64,000 bases of DNA from Coriobacteriia bacterium. GTDB lineage: Bacteria; Actinomycetota; Coriobacteriia; Anaerosomatales; PHET01. The translations under genes and the position numbers were made by a program. The notes beneath the pieces were generated by a model. That model did no database searches and was not told the origin of the DNA. It saw nothing but the letters and a program-made list of their open reading frames with translations. The DNA is taken from assembly GCA_034370385.1 (NCBI GenBank), contig JAXMKZ010000005.1:237659-301658 (forward strand), read 5' to 3'. Positions within the stretch are counted from its first letter, which is position 1. Every line of letters begins with the position of its first letter. This document shows, in pieces, positions 44,473-53,933 of this stretch.

Positions 44473-44809
44473 TGTCGGGGCGCACGTGGAGGACATGATC
44501 GACGCGTGCGAGAAGATCCTGTTGTTCACCCAAGGGCTGGACGACGCGGACATACTCATCGAGACATCGCCGTTGTGGGGCTCAGTACTGCACCACCTTG
44601 TGGTGATGGGCGAGGCAGCCAAACACGTTCCCCCGGCAATCCAGGCACGCAGGCCCCAGATCAACTGGCGCCGCATAGCGGGAATGCGCGACAAGCTCGT
44701 GCACTACTACTTCGGCGTTGATGCAGGACTCGTCATCAACGCGGTCAGGCAGTCGGTTCCAGAGGCATTGCCTCAGCTTCGCAGCCTCCTTGTCGAACTC
44801 GACGCGTAG
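44456..44809 (+). CDS. HepT-family HEPN ribonuclease toxin
   Basis: 117 residues, all helical. The catalytic and modification motif RDKLVHYYF matches R-x4-H-x-Y, in which the Tyr is the AMPylation target. HEPN toxins of this family cleave RNA. ATG 44456 lies within the antitoxin gene, so the two are translated together; a later start at GTG 44465 is possible. Confidence 0.85.
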   Translation: MSGVRDVGAHVEDMIDACEKILLFTQGLDDADILIETSPLWGSVLHHLVVMGEAAKHVPPAIQARRPQINWRRIAGMRDKLVHYYFGVDAGLVINAVRQSVPEALPQLRSLLVELDA

Positions 44810-44898
44810 GGCGAGCGCTGATTTGTCAGTCCGGGGTGCTACGGTGAACTCACGGTGGTCGGCACCCTTTCGGGGACCGACTCACGAGGGGAGAGGGA

Positions 44899-46053
44899 TT
44901 GAGGTTCCTACACACGGGTGACTGGCATCTCGGGCGGACGCTTCACGGCCGCTCGCTCATACAGGACCAGGCGTGGTGGCTCGAGCGCTTCGTTGAAGCG
45001 GTAGCTGAGACGAAGCCCGATGCCGTCGTCATCGCAGGTGACGTCTACGACCGAGCCGTTCCTCCCGCCGAGGCGGTGGCCCTGCTCGATGACGTGATCA
45101 CGCGAATCGTGCGCGGACTCGGAGTCCCGGTGCTTATGGTCGCGGGCAACCACGACGGACCCGAGCGCGTGGGGTTCGCGTCGCGCGTGCTCGATGAGGC
45201 CGGCCTGCACGTTGCCGGCGTCATCGGACCAGAGGTGCGCTCGTGCGTGATAGGCCACGGTCAGGACGCCGCCCGATTCTGGCTGCTGCCGTATGCCGAT
45301 CCCATCGAAACCAGGGCGGCGCTCCAGCAGCCTGAGGTTCGTGACCACGAGGCAGCGGTAGAGGCCTCGGTGGCGCGCATCCGCGCGGCGGCGGCCTCCG
45401 AGCCCCTGCAGGTGCTGGTCACGCACCATTTCGTGGCCGGAGGCCTCACAAGCGACTCTGAGCGAGGGCTCACGGTGGGGGGAACGGGCGCCGTCGGTGC
45501 ATCGGTCTTCGACGGGTTCGACTACGTCGCGCTTGGGCACCTCCATCGGCGGCAGTCGCTTGCCGACGGGCGCATCCACTACCCGGGTTCGGCGCTCAAG
45601 TACGCCTTCGACGAGAGCGCGCAAGCCAAAGCGGTCTCGCTCGTCGAGTTGACCGCAGGCGAGCCTCCCCGCGTCGAAGCGGTCGAGCTCGGTGCCGCTC
45701 GGGATGTGCGGCGCATCAACGGCACATTCGCCGAGCTGCTCGCTTCCGCCGCAGCCGACGCGCGCCGCGACGACTACATCGAGGCGGTGCTCGACGAGAC
45801 CATGATGCCGCCGGATGCGCGCGGGCGGCTTGCCGAGCTCTACCCCAACCTCATGCGCGTCGTGCGCCGACTGGAGGCGAGCGACCCGGATTCTGACATC
45901 GGCGAGCCCGGCACGGTGCACGTGGAGCGCCTCTCGGACGAGCAGGTGTTCGAGCGCTTCTACGAGTTCGTGACCACGGGAGTGATCGCTGAAGCGCAGC
46001 GCGCCACCCTTCATGCGTTGCTCGCCCAACGCAAGGCGGGTGAGACGCGATGA
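44899..46053 (+). CDS. sbcD: SbcD nuclease subunit
   Basis: 384 residues. The Mre11-type phosphoesterase motifs are in order: HTGDWHLGRTL (about 5-15), AGDVYDRAVPP, AGNHDGPER, THHFVAGG and ALGHLHRRQ. TTG start with a GAGGGGAGAGGGA site. It works with SbcC to cut hairpins and DNA ends. It overlaps sbcC by 4 bases (ATGA). Confidence 0.93.
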   Translation: MRFLHTGDWHLGRTLHGRSLIQDQAWWLERFVEAVAETKPDAVVIAGDVYDRAVPPAEAVALLDDVITRIVRGLGVPVLMVAGNHDGPERVGFASRVLDEAGLHVAGVIGPEVRSCVIGHGQDAARFWLLPYADPIETRAALQQPEVRDHEAAVEASVARIRAAAASEPLQVLVTHHFVAGGLTSDSERGLTVGGTGAVGASVFDGFDYVALGHLHRRQSLADGRIHYPGSALKYAFDESAQAKAVSLVELTAGEPPRVEAVELGAARDVRRINGTFAELLASAAADARRDDYIEAVLDETMMPPDARGRLAELYPNLMRVVRRLEASDPDSDIGEPGTVHVERLSDEQVFERFYEFVTTGVIAEAQRATLHALLAQRKAGETR

Positions 46054-48698
46054 GGCCGATTGTGCTCACCATCTGTGCATTCGGACCTTATGCGGCCACT
46101 CAGACCGTGGACTTTCGCGAGCTCGGCGACAAGCGCTTCTTCCTCATCCACGGCCCCACCGGAGCGGGCAAGACATCCGTGCTCGATGCGCTGACTTTCG
46201 CGCTGTACGGCGCCACCACCGGCGACGAACGCAGCGGAAAGGAGATGCGCGCACTGCAGGCCGATGCGGCGCAGCTCACCGAGGTGACCTTCGACTTCGG
46301 CGTGGGCCCGGACACCTATCGCATCTGGCGCCAGCCCGAGCAGGAGCGGCCGAAGAAGACGGGCGGCGGCACCACCGTGGAGAAGCCCAAGGCGGCTTTG
46401 TGGAAACGCACGGGGTGCGCCTCGGATGCGGATGAGGGCGAGGTGCTCGCCACCAAGATCGGCGAGGTCGATGCGCGCGTTCGCGAGATTCTCGGGTTCG
46501 ACTGCGACCAGTTCCGCCAGGTGGTCGTGCTGCCGCAGGGGCGCTTCCGGGAGGTGCTGTCCGCAGACGTCAAGACACGCGAAGACATACTGCGCCAACT
46601 CTTCAGGACCGAGCGCTTCGTGCGCATCACCGATTTTCTCAAGCAGCGGCGCAACGAGGCTCGGCGAGCCGTAGAGGATCTCTTCTCGCAACGCGCCGGC
46701 GTCTTTGCCAACGCCGGTGTCGAGTCGCGAGATGAGCTCGACGCCTTGGTCGGGGCCGCTGAGACGGCCGTTCGTGACGCGGAGAACGTGAGCACGCACG
46801 CCGCTAGCGTGGCAGAGTCGGCACGAGCGGCGCTTGAAGCTGGTCGTTCGGTCGCCACGGTGCTCGCCGAGGCGAAGACCGCTGCCGAGGCGCTTGAAGC
46901 GCTCGAGGCGGGCAGTGACGACATCGTCTTGGTCCGTGACGAGCTGGCGGGCGCACGCGCCGCACTGGGTGCGCAGTCCGCGTTCGACGCGAGGCGTGTT
47001 GCACATGAGACGCTCGCTCGCGTCTCGGTTGAGCACGCTGCCGCTGTCACGGAGCTTCCGAAGCTCGAGGGCGCGCACGTGCTGGCCTGCCAGGCAGCCG
47101 ACGCCGCCGACGCCGTCGAGGCCGCGATCCACGAGATCGATCGGCTCGAACTCGCGGCCACCGAGGCCGAGCGCCACGCCGCAGAAGCAGGCCGCCTTGC
47201 CGAGTTTCGGGCCAGCGCGGCGGGGGCCGAGGCCGAGCTGGCAAAGGCCCGCGAGCAACTCGAATCAGTGCGTGACGAGGCGACCGCTGCCCACACGTCC
47301 GCGTGCGAGGTCGAGGAGCGCTGGCGCGCGAATCGTGCGGCCGCCCTTGCCGAGGCCCTGAAGCCCGGGGAGCCGTGCCCGGTGTGCGGCGCGTCGGAGC
47401 ATCCGGCTCCCGCTGTTGCGGGCCAGGCCGCGGTTGCCGACGCCGAGCTCGACGCGACGCGCGCGCTCGCGGCGCGGACTGCGGCGGCACATGCTGCGGC
47501 CGCGGAGCGGGTCACCGCGGCGGAACGGACACATGTCACCGCGTCGGCGAAGGCCGCGACAGAGGTGCAAGCGGCAGGTGAGGCTGCCGAGGCGGATCCA
47601 CTCGAACTCGCTGCGGAAGCGGCAACGTTGCGCGAAGACGTGACGCGTCGGCGCGCGGAACAGTCCCGGGCAGCGGCCGACCTGGCGGACTGTCGGGCGA
47701 AGCGCGACGCCGCGACGGAGGCGCTCGGAGGCGCTCGAACGGCGCTGAGTTCGGCATCCCTGCGCCTTGAGGAGGCGAAGGCATCCATCGAGGCCTGCGA
47801 CGAGGCCTTCGCCGCCGCGCTTGCGACCTCCGGACTTGAAGGCGAGCGCGACTTCACCGAGCGCCGCCGCACCCCGGCCGAGATCGACGCACTCGAAGGC
47901 CGCGTCAGGGCGTTCGACACCGCGCTCGCAGCAGCCAAAGACCGCGCGGCGCGAGCGACGGCGGCCGCCCAAGCGAGCGAGACTGTCGACATCGCCGCCC
48001 TCGAGAGTACCGCTGTAGCGACGGCCGCCGAGGCCGCCCGCACGGCAACCCAGCTGGGGGCCGCCCGCGAGGTCCTCGAAACGCAGAGGACTGCGGTCGC
48101 CACGATCGAGCGCTACGAGCGCGAAGGCACCGAAGCGTCGGTGGCCTACGAACTCGTGGCACGGCTCGCAGAGGTCGCAGAGGGCAACAACGACCTCAAG
48201 CTTTCGCTCCAGCGCTACGTCTTGGGTTCGTACCTCGACGACGTGCTGACGCACGCGAACCACCGCCTGCAGCTGATGACGGGTGGTCGCTACCGGCTCC
48301 AGCGGTCCACCGCCGTGGAGCATCGCGGCCGAGCGGCCGGGCTCGCGCTTGCCGTCTTCGACGAACAGGCGGGTGAGTCGCGGCCGGCGGGCACGCTGTC
48401 GGGAGGCGAGGGGTTCCTCGCGTCACTCGCCCTCGCTCTTGGCCTAGCCGAGGCGGTTCAGGCGCACGCGGGCGGCGTGAAGCTCGAGACGATCTTCATC
48501 GATGAAGGTTTCGGTACCCTCGACCCCGAGTCGCTCGATACGGCGATCACGACGCTGCTTGGGCTGGCTGGTGTGGCCGCGGATCAGGGGCGGCTCGTCG
48601 GCATCATCAGCCACGTGCCCGAGCTCAGACAGCGCATCGACGCTCGGCTGGAGATAACGCCTTCAGAGCACGGAAGCACGGCACGCTTCCTCGTGTAG
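46050..48698 (+). CDS. sbcC: SbcC ATPase subunit
   Basis: 882 residues. Walker A GPTGAGKTSVLDALTF near residue 35, long Ala/Glu-rich coiled-coil arms, a zinc hook PCPVCGASEH near residue 447, signature LSGGEGFLASLALALG (about 785) and Walker B IFIDEGFGTLD (about 817). The Rad50-like partner of SbcD. Somewhat shorter than E. coli SbcC because the coiled coils are shorter. Confidence 0.93.
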   Translation: MRPIVLTICAFGPYAATQTVDFRELGDKRFFLIHGPTGAGKTSVLDALTFALYGATTGDERSGKEMRALQADAAQLTEVTFDFGVGPDTYRIWRQPEQERPKKTGGGTTVEKPKAALWKRTGCASDADEGEVLATKIGEVDARVREILGFDCDQFRQVVVLPQGRFREVLSADVKTREDILRQLFRTERFVRITDFLKQRRNEARRAVEDLFSQRAGVFANAGVESRDELDALVGAAETAVRDAENVSTHAASVAESARAALEAGRSVATVLAEAKTAAEALEALEAGSDDIVLVRDELAGARAALGAQSAFDARRVAHETLARVSVEHAAAVTELPKLEGAHVLACQAADAADAVEAAIHEIDRLELAATEAERHAAEAGRLAEFRASAAGAEAELAKAREQLESVRDEATAAHTSACEVEERWRANRAAALAEALKPGEPCPVCGASEHPAPAVAGQAAVADAELDATRALAARTAAAHAAAAERVTAAERTHVTASAKAATEVQAAGEAAEADPLELAAEAATLREDVTRRRAEQSRAAADLADCRAKRDAATEALGGARTALSSASLRLEEAKASIEACDEAFAAALATSGLEGERDFTERRRTPAEIDALEGRVRAFDTALAAAKDRAARATAAAQASETVDIAALESTAVATAAEAARTATQLGAAREVLETQRTAVATIERYEREGTEASVAYELVARLAEVAEGNNDLKLSLQRYVLGSYLDDVLTHANHRLQLMTGGRYRLQRSTAVEHRGRAAGLALAVFDEQAGESRPAGTLSGGEGFLASLALALGLAEAVQAHAGGVKLETIFIDEGFGTLDPESLDTAITTLLGLAGVAADQGRLVGIISHVPELRQRIDARLEITPSEHGSTARFLV

Positions 48699-48718
48699 TA
48701 CCGACGCGGCTGAGCCGG

Positions 48719-49465
48719 TCAGCGCATCGTCGCGATGGCTGCCGCCACCACGATGAACGCACCGACGACGGTGACGACGATCGTTGCGAACGCGAGGGGC
48801 CCCGTTGCCAGAGGCGTCATGTGTCCCGATTCGTTGGCGCTGGCGACGCGTCCCCGGGCGAGCAGCGCCACGAGCGTTCCTGCGCCGAATCCGAGCCCGA
48901 GTATCGCCCCCATGAGGGGCGTGCCCATCGCTACGGAAGTGGCGAGCACGGGTAGCAGCGGAACGCACGGCATGATCCCCACAAGCAGACCGAGCAGCCA
49001 AGGCGAGCGCTGGTGTGTCGCGTAGGAGATGGCCCGAGCAAAGGAAGGGCTGCGAACGAGCCAGGTGCCCGGGCCGGGCACGGGCATCGCGCCGATGTTC
49101 GGACGCGCGAAGATCGTGATTCCCGCCACTATCATCGAGGTTCCCGAGAGCGCCAGCAGCCACTCAGGCAGGTAGTGGATCCGAGACAGGTGCGATACCG
49201 GCGACTCCGGGGCAAAGAGCATCCAGCCGAACAGCCCGAAGACGGTGGTCATGACGACGTTTCCACCGATGCGTCCGGAGTGGTAGGCCCCCGACGCGAC
49301 GACGCGGTCAACGTCCGCGCCAGCGCGCCGCATGCTGACAAACGATGCGAGCATCAGCGGGCACATCGAGAAGACCGCTGCGACGCCCAGCGCGAAGGAG
49401 CCGACGAGGCATGCCAACAGAGCGACCTGGGATAAGGGCATAAAGCTGAGCTCGAGCACGTGCAC
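48719..49465 (-). CDS. SafE/UreH-like membrane protein (DsbD-type fold)
   Basis: 248 residues, six membrane helices. Two conserved positions, SMCPLML in helix 1 and GIMPCVPLLP in the second half, give the internal two-fold pattern of the UreH_2/TauE-SafE and CcdA groups. GTG 49465 has AGAGGA just upstream, though GTG 49459 is also possible. It could move a metal, sulfite or reducing equivalents; the sequence does not decide. Confidence 0.7.
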   Translation of the reverse strand: MHVLELSFMPLSQVALLACLVGSFALGVAAVFSMCPLMLASFVSMRRAGADVDRVVASGAYHSGRIGGNVVMTTVFGLFGWMLFAPESPVSHLSRIHYLPEWLLALSGTSMIVAGITIFARPNIGAMPVPGPGTWLVRSPSFARAISYATHQRSPWLLGLLVGIMPCVPLLPVLATSVAMGTPLMGAILGLGFGAGTLVALLARGRVASANESGHMTPLATGPLAFATIVVTVVGAFIVVAAAIATMR

Positions 49466-49588
49466 GATCCTCTCGTCAGCGGAACGGTCCCATTAAAGAC
49501 CCTGAAAGGGCATCGCGTCCACCGCCTGGGCGCAGACGGCATGCGCCGGGCAGAGCGGCGGGTAGATTCAACGTGGAGGTGACGCAGG

Positions 49589-50218
49589 GTGTTCAGCGAT
49601 CGCGTGGACGCAGGCGAGCAGTTGTCTCGGCCCGTGCGTGCGCTGCTGGCCGAGCCCCCCGGTGGCGATGATGCCGCGCTCATCCTCGGGATCCCTCGCG
49701 GCGGCGTCGTCGTGGCGGCGCAGGTCGCTCGCGCGCTCGGATGCCAACTGGCGGTAGCAGTGGCTGCCAAAGTCGGTGCGCCGGGGTACGCCGAGTACGC
49801 CGTAGGAGCCGTTGCCGCTGATGGCGAGGTTGTGGCGAACCCGGCGGCGGGCTACTCGCTGGGCGAGGTCGAGGCGTTGGCCGGCCCCGCACGAGCCAAG
49901 GTTCAGCGCGAGGTAGCCAGGTGGTCGAGCGGTTCGCTCGCCCCGGCGGTCGCAGGCAAGACAGCGGTCCTCGTCGATGACGGCCTTGCGACGGGGTTGA
50001 CCGCGCTCGCCGCGGTAGGGTGGCTGCGACGGGCGGGCGCCGCCCGGATCGTGGTGGCCGCTCCGGTCGCCCCGCCCGACACCGTGCGCATGCTCCAGGA
50101 TGTGGCCGACGACGTCGTCATCGTCGAGGTGCCCGAGCACTTCGCGGCCGTTGGTCAGTTCTATCGCCGCTTCGGTCAGACCGACGACGCCGAGGTCGAT
50201 GCGGCGCTCGGGCTCTAA
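49589..50218 (+). CDS. Phosphoribosyltransferase family protein
   Basis: 209 residues. The PRPP motif is AVLVDDGLATGLTALA (about 127-142), and the region LILGIPRGGVVVAAQVARAL near residue 32 has the expected flexible-loop site. The substrate is unknown; the group includes ComF-like and xanthine-type enzymes. GTG start with GGAGG upstream. A decayed second copy of this gene lies at 54719-54848. Confidence 0.78.
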   Translation: MFSDRVDAGEQLSRPVRALLAEPPGGDDAALILGIPRGGVVVAAQVARALGCQLAVAVAAKVGAPGYAEYAVGAVAADGEVVANPAAGYSLGEVEALAGPARAKVQREVARWSSGSLAPAVAGKTAVLVDDGLATGLTALAAVGWLRRAGAARIVVAAPVAPPDTVRMLQDVADDVVIVEVPEHFAAVGQFYRRFGQTDDAEVDAALGL

Positions 50219-50305
50219 ACGGCGAGGCACGATACACTGGGCCGACGTCCGTATCGCCCGGGAGCCGCTGTGACCGAACGCTGGGTCGCCCGTGACTTCG
50301 ATATC
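50191..50305 (+). repeat. Left copy of a duplicated prt-exonuclease junction
   Basis: The segment from the last codons of the phosphoribosyltransferase gene through the promoter region and first codons of an exonuclease gene is nearly identical to 54821-54935, with a handful of substitutions and one missing C near 50259. Identity fades after about 50305. Confidence 0.8.
50270..50305 (+). pseudogene. 5' scrap of the DEDDh exonuclease gene
   Basis: GTG then VTERWVARDFDIV matches the start of the intact exonuclease at 54901 (VTERWAAIDFETA). After about 12 codons the match ends and the frame runs into the 3' end of the caspase gene, stopping at 50357-50359. Confidence 0.7.
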
Positions 50306-50328
50306 GTCAACTCCCGACCCCCCGCGGC

Positions 50329-53300
50329 TCAGCGCACCCGTATGTTCTTACCGTACTGAGACCACGCGGCTGCATGCGCGGCGTCCGCGTGGTAGGCGCG
50401 TAGCCGCCATGTTCCCTTCGTGAACGAGCTCGTGGCCGAGTAGGTGGAGCGGCCGCGCACGGTGGAGACCCTCGCAAGGATGTAGCCTCCGGCGCGCTGC
50501 CACCGCCCACGACCGAGGTAACGCTCGCGGTAGACCTTCACGACGCGTGCGCCATTCGCATGAGCCGGCGAGAGCGTGCCGCGGAAGGTGGCCCGCACGC
50601 CCGCCCGCAGACTCGTCGTCCCGGTCGGGGTGCCGACCTTTGCGCGGACCTGCACCAGTACCGGTCCGCTCGTCGAGCCCTCATGCTCCGCGCTGCCTGC
50701 GTAGACGGCCCGGTACCAGGTCTTCGTCGACGGGTGCACGGTGAAATCGAACGTGCCATCTGAACCGCTCACCACGACCGTCCCGAACGGGGCGAACGTG
50801 AGCCCGTTGCTTGAGCGCTCGATCGTGATCGCCGCACCTGCCAGACCAGTGGCATCAACGGTGATTCGACCGGCGAGCATCGTCAGCTGCCCGTAGGTGA
50901 TCGTCCGGCCGGCGGACGTGATCGTCGTCTCAGTCGCGCGCTTCGCAAACGGCTGGGTCGAGACGGTGACCGTGCACGGCGCCGAGTACGTGGTCCCATC
51001 GCTCGCGCGGTACGAGAACGTGTCCGAGCCCACCCACATCAGGTTCGGGTGATAGGTGAACGCGCCACTCGCGTTGACGACGGCGGTGCCGTGAAGTGGT
51101 GGCGAGACCAGTTCGGCAGCGAGCGGATCGCCGTCTGGATCCGAGTCGTTTGCGAGCAGGCCGGGAGCCGGTACGGTGAGCGTCGCGTCCTGCTCGGCGG
51201 TGTAGGTGTCCTCGACCGCCAGCGGCGGGAGGTTCGTCGGTGTCGACAGCACAGCGGCCGTCGCGGTGACGGGAAGGCTCCATCCTCCCGTGAGGTCGCG
51301 CGAGAATGCGGTGTAGTAGTAGGTCCCGGGTGCAAGCGTCTCGACCCGCGCGACGAAGTCGCCCTCGTACGCCTGGACGCTCGTCGCATCGGACGGACCT
51401 TCGGCGAAGCGGAGCGTCGAGCGCAACAGCCGGGTGGCGAGGAAGTCAGGGTCGGTCGGGTTCGACCACGCGACCGTCACCGTCTCACCGTCGGCGCTGG
51501 CCAGCAGCCGTTTCGGCGGCAGGGGTGCCGGGTCGGGCACGATCGGCGGTGGCCCCAAGTACAGCAGCGCGTAACGCGAGAAGTGCTCCGGCGAGAAGCT
51601 GATGACTTGGCGGTCCGGGTCGATCACGCGCTCCATAATGGGCTGCCATTGCGCCGTGGGCGTGTCGTAGACGGCGGGCAGGCAGACCTCGAGCGGCACG
51701 CCCGGAAGAGGCTGCAGTTCCATGCGCAGACTCGGCGATGCGAGGACCGGCATCGGCAGACGGTTGGCGACGGGCACTGACGCCGTTGTGACCGTGTCGA
51801 GTTCGGGCATCTGGTTCACGATGTTCACGTTCACGTCGAAGACCTCGGAGCCGTACTGCATGGGACCGCCTGCCGTCATCGGTGCGGGGCGGGCGGGGGC
51901 CGGCAGCTGTCGGACCGCGAACTCAAGGGTCGGGCCGGGCGTCTCGGTTGTGCCCGGCATAACGGGCGAGGCGGAGAAGAGCCGTATCGCAGGCCCCATG
52001 CCCGAGAGATCGAACGGCGCATCGCCGCTCACCCAGTTGAGCAGACGTGGCGTTCCGCGAGACCCGAACTCGGGGTCGCAGCAGACGTCGAAGAAACTCA
52101 CGACGCGCGAGCTCTTGTCTTCGCCCTTCTTCGTGTCGCCGTCGATGTCGGTCGCCGTCTGCTCGACGGTCCTGATGAGCGGCGGAAAGACCGCAGGGTC
52201 ACCCGAGGCGACTATCGACTCTGAACCCGTGAACACCTCGATCGTGTCGATGTCGTCCTCGTTGCGCCGACCGTCGCCGTCGTTGTCGGTGTTCAAGTAC
52301 GTCACCGCGCTTGGGCCGACCCACTTCGCCAGCTCGGCGGTCGTGGTGCGGTCGTCGCGGTTGCCGAGGTAGTCGGCGAGGCTGGTGGTGTGTCCCCCGG
52401 TCGTGGACGGTGGAAGCGGCGTGAGTGCGTCGAGGATGGCCTGCGTGAGGACGCCGTTCGAGATGGGCTCCTCGGCTGCGGTCTCGTCCCACGCTGCCGC
52501 CGCGACGACCTCCATGTGGCCCGGCCTCAGAGGTTTGCCGGCGCTGTCCGTGAGCCGCTGCATGTCGTTGACGAAGCTTCCGGCGTGGCAGCAATCGAGG
52601 ATGACCACGATCGTCACCGACTCCGGGAACCCTGATAGCCACTGGGCGATCGTGTCGTCGCTGATCTCGACGCCGCCTGCCACCTGGATCGTGTCGTCGA
52701 CGCCGACGAAGTCGTTCTTGTCGCCGTCGCCGTTCATGTCGACGCCGCCGTCGTCACCGTCGACGTCTCCATCACCGTCGGAGTCGCTGCCGGCTTCACG
52801 CCACTCGGGCGTAGGAGTTGCATTGCGCCGGCGCACCGTGACCTTCCCGGTGTCGTCCTTGACCACTTGGGTGTCGGTAGCGCCGTCGCCGTCCATGTCG
52901 ACGGACCGAACGCGCTCGTAACCCGCTGGCGGCGTGGGCATCCTGCTGCCATCGAAGCGCCCGAACTCGGACTCGGGCACGCGGTTGGCGGACTCATCGC
53001 CGTTCCCGTCGACGAAGCCGCCGCCCATCTTGCCCTTCTTCTTGTTCCAGCCACCACCGTGGCCCGAGAAGTAGAAGACGAACTCATCACCCGGCTTCGA
53101 GGATGCCTTCGCCGCATTGATCGCGGACTGGATGGCGGCCGGGGTCGCCCCCGCGCCTTTCAGCTTCGCCATGTCCGCTGAGTTCCAAGACGGCGTATGG
53201 TCGTCGAGTGCGTCGCAGATATCGTCGACGTCCTTCTCGGGGTACTGGAGAGGCCGGTTGTTCACGCCGACGAAGACACCGCGGAACCGCGTGGCCTTCG

Positions 53301-53769
53301 TGTTGTCGACGACCTTGGACTCGGTCTCGTAGGTGTCGGTGTCCTCATAGCGTCCGTCGCCGTTGACGTCCCACCACACCTCGTCGTAGCGTCCGTCGCC
53401 GTTCCAGTCCACGGCGACCTGAGCGCCGCCGCCGGCCAGCGGCGTGACCCTCACGCGCATTCCGGGCCTGCCGCGGGGCGAGCGAAACGTGTTCCCGCCC
53501 GTGTTCTCTACCTCGACGCGGTCGACGACACCGTCCTCGTTGTCGTCGTGCCACCACTCGTCGATCAGACCATCGCCGTCCCAGTCGACGCCGAACAGTT
53601 CGGGTTTGCCGTCCCTGTCCGAGTCGGCCCATACGGCAATCGTCAGATCCTGACGTGCGGCATGTGCAGCGGGCATCGGCATCAACGAGATGGCGAGGAG
53701 CACTGCGATGCAGAGCCTGCCGATTCGTGGACCCATGCCGACAGCCTGCCGGATGCTCGAGATGAGCAT
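50329..53769 (-). CDS. Secreted caspase-family (C14) protease with calcium loops and beta domains
   Basis: 1,146 residues. Signal peptide (IAVLLAISLMPMPAAHA). Calcium-type D-x-D/N-x-D-G loops at about 49-90 and 119-143. Caspase domain about 160-480 with the dyad His in YFSGHGGGW (about 234) and Cys in VILDCCHAGSF (about 392). Between them lies a long insertion with more loops (DMDGDGATD, DSDGDGDVDGDDG, DMNGDGDKND). Further loops at about 495 and 540, an uncharacterised region, a fibronectin-like domain (about 760-850), a cadherin/VCBS-like domain (PGLLANDSDPDGDP), an Ig-like domain and a final 105-residue domain shared with the RCC1 protein. ATG 53769 with GGGGGTG. Activity probably needs Ca2+, by inference. 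Confidence 0.85.
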   Translation of the reverse strand: MLISSIRQAVGMGPRIGRLCIAVLLAISLMPMPAAHAARQDLTIAVWADSDRDGKPELFGVDWDGDGLIDEWWHDDNEDGVVDRVEVENTGGNTFRSPRGRPGMRVRVTPLAGGGAQVAVDWNGDGRYDEVWWDVNGDGRYEDTDTYETESKVVDNTKATRFRGVFVGVNNRPLQYPEKDVDDICDALDDHTPSWNSADMAKLKGAGATPAAIQSAINAAKASSKPGDEFVFYFSGHGGGWNKKKGKMGGGFVDGNGDESANRVPESEFGRFDGSRMPTPPAGYERVRSVDMDGDGATDTQVVKDDTGKVTVRRRNATPTPEWREAGSDSDGDGDVDGDDGGVDMNGDGDKNDFVGVDDTIQVAGGVEISDDTIAQWLSGFPESVTIVVILDCCHAGSFVNDMQRLTDSAGKPLRPGHMEVVAAAAWDETAAEEPISNGVLTQAILDALTPLPPSTTGGHTTSLADYLGNRDDRTTTAELAKWVGPSAVTYLNTDNDGDGRRNEDDIDTIEVFTGSESIVASGDPAVFPPLIRTVEQTATDIDGDTKKGEDKSSRVVSFFDVCCDPEFGSRGTPRLLNWVSGDAPFDLSGMGPAIRLFSASPVMPGTTETPGPTLEFAVRQLPAPARPAPMTAGGPMQYGSEVFDVNVNIVNQMPELDTVTTASVPVANRLPMPVLASPSLRMELQPLPGVPLEVCLPAVYDTPTAQWQPIMERVIDPDRQVISFSPEHFSRYALLYLGPPPIVPDPAPLPPKRLLASADGETVTVAWSNPTDPDFLATRLLRSTLRFAEGPSDATSVQAYEGDFVARVETLAPGTYYYTAFSRDLTGGWSLPVTATAAVLSTPTNLPPLAVEDTYTAEQDATLTVPAPGLLANDSDPDGDPLAAELVSPPLHGTAVVNASGAFTYHPNLMWVGSDTFSYRASDGTTYSAPCTVTVSTQPFAKRATETTITSAGRTITYGQLTMLAGRITVDATGLAGAAITIERSSNGLTFAPFGTVVVSGSDGTFDFTVHPSTKTWYRAVYAGSAEHEGSTSGPVLVQVRAKVGTPTGTTSLRAGVRATFRGTLSPAHANGARVVKVYRERYLGRGRWQRAGGYILARVSTVRGRSTYSATSSFTKGTWRLRAYHADAAHAAAWSQYGKNIRVR

Positions 53770-53933
53770 GACGAATCACCCCCAAGCGCTCCGCGGCACC
53801 CCGGCCGCGGCTGCGGCGACCCCACCGCCGCGATGTGCGGCGACCCCCACGCCGCCGCGCGTAAGGTCACTATTCCCAGCATCAGGGGAGGCGGGTCGCC
53901 GTCTGCGGATTTGTGCGCTCGCAGCAGTGCGTG

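Noticed and set aside
46316..48103. Minus-strand frame of 595 residues opposite sbcC
   Set aside because: Ser/Ala-only composition from antisense of coiled coil; sbcC is complete.
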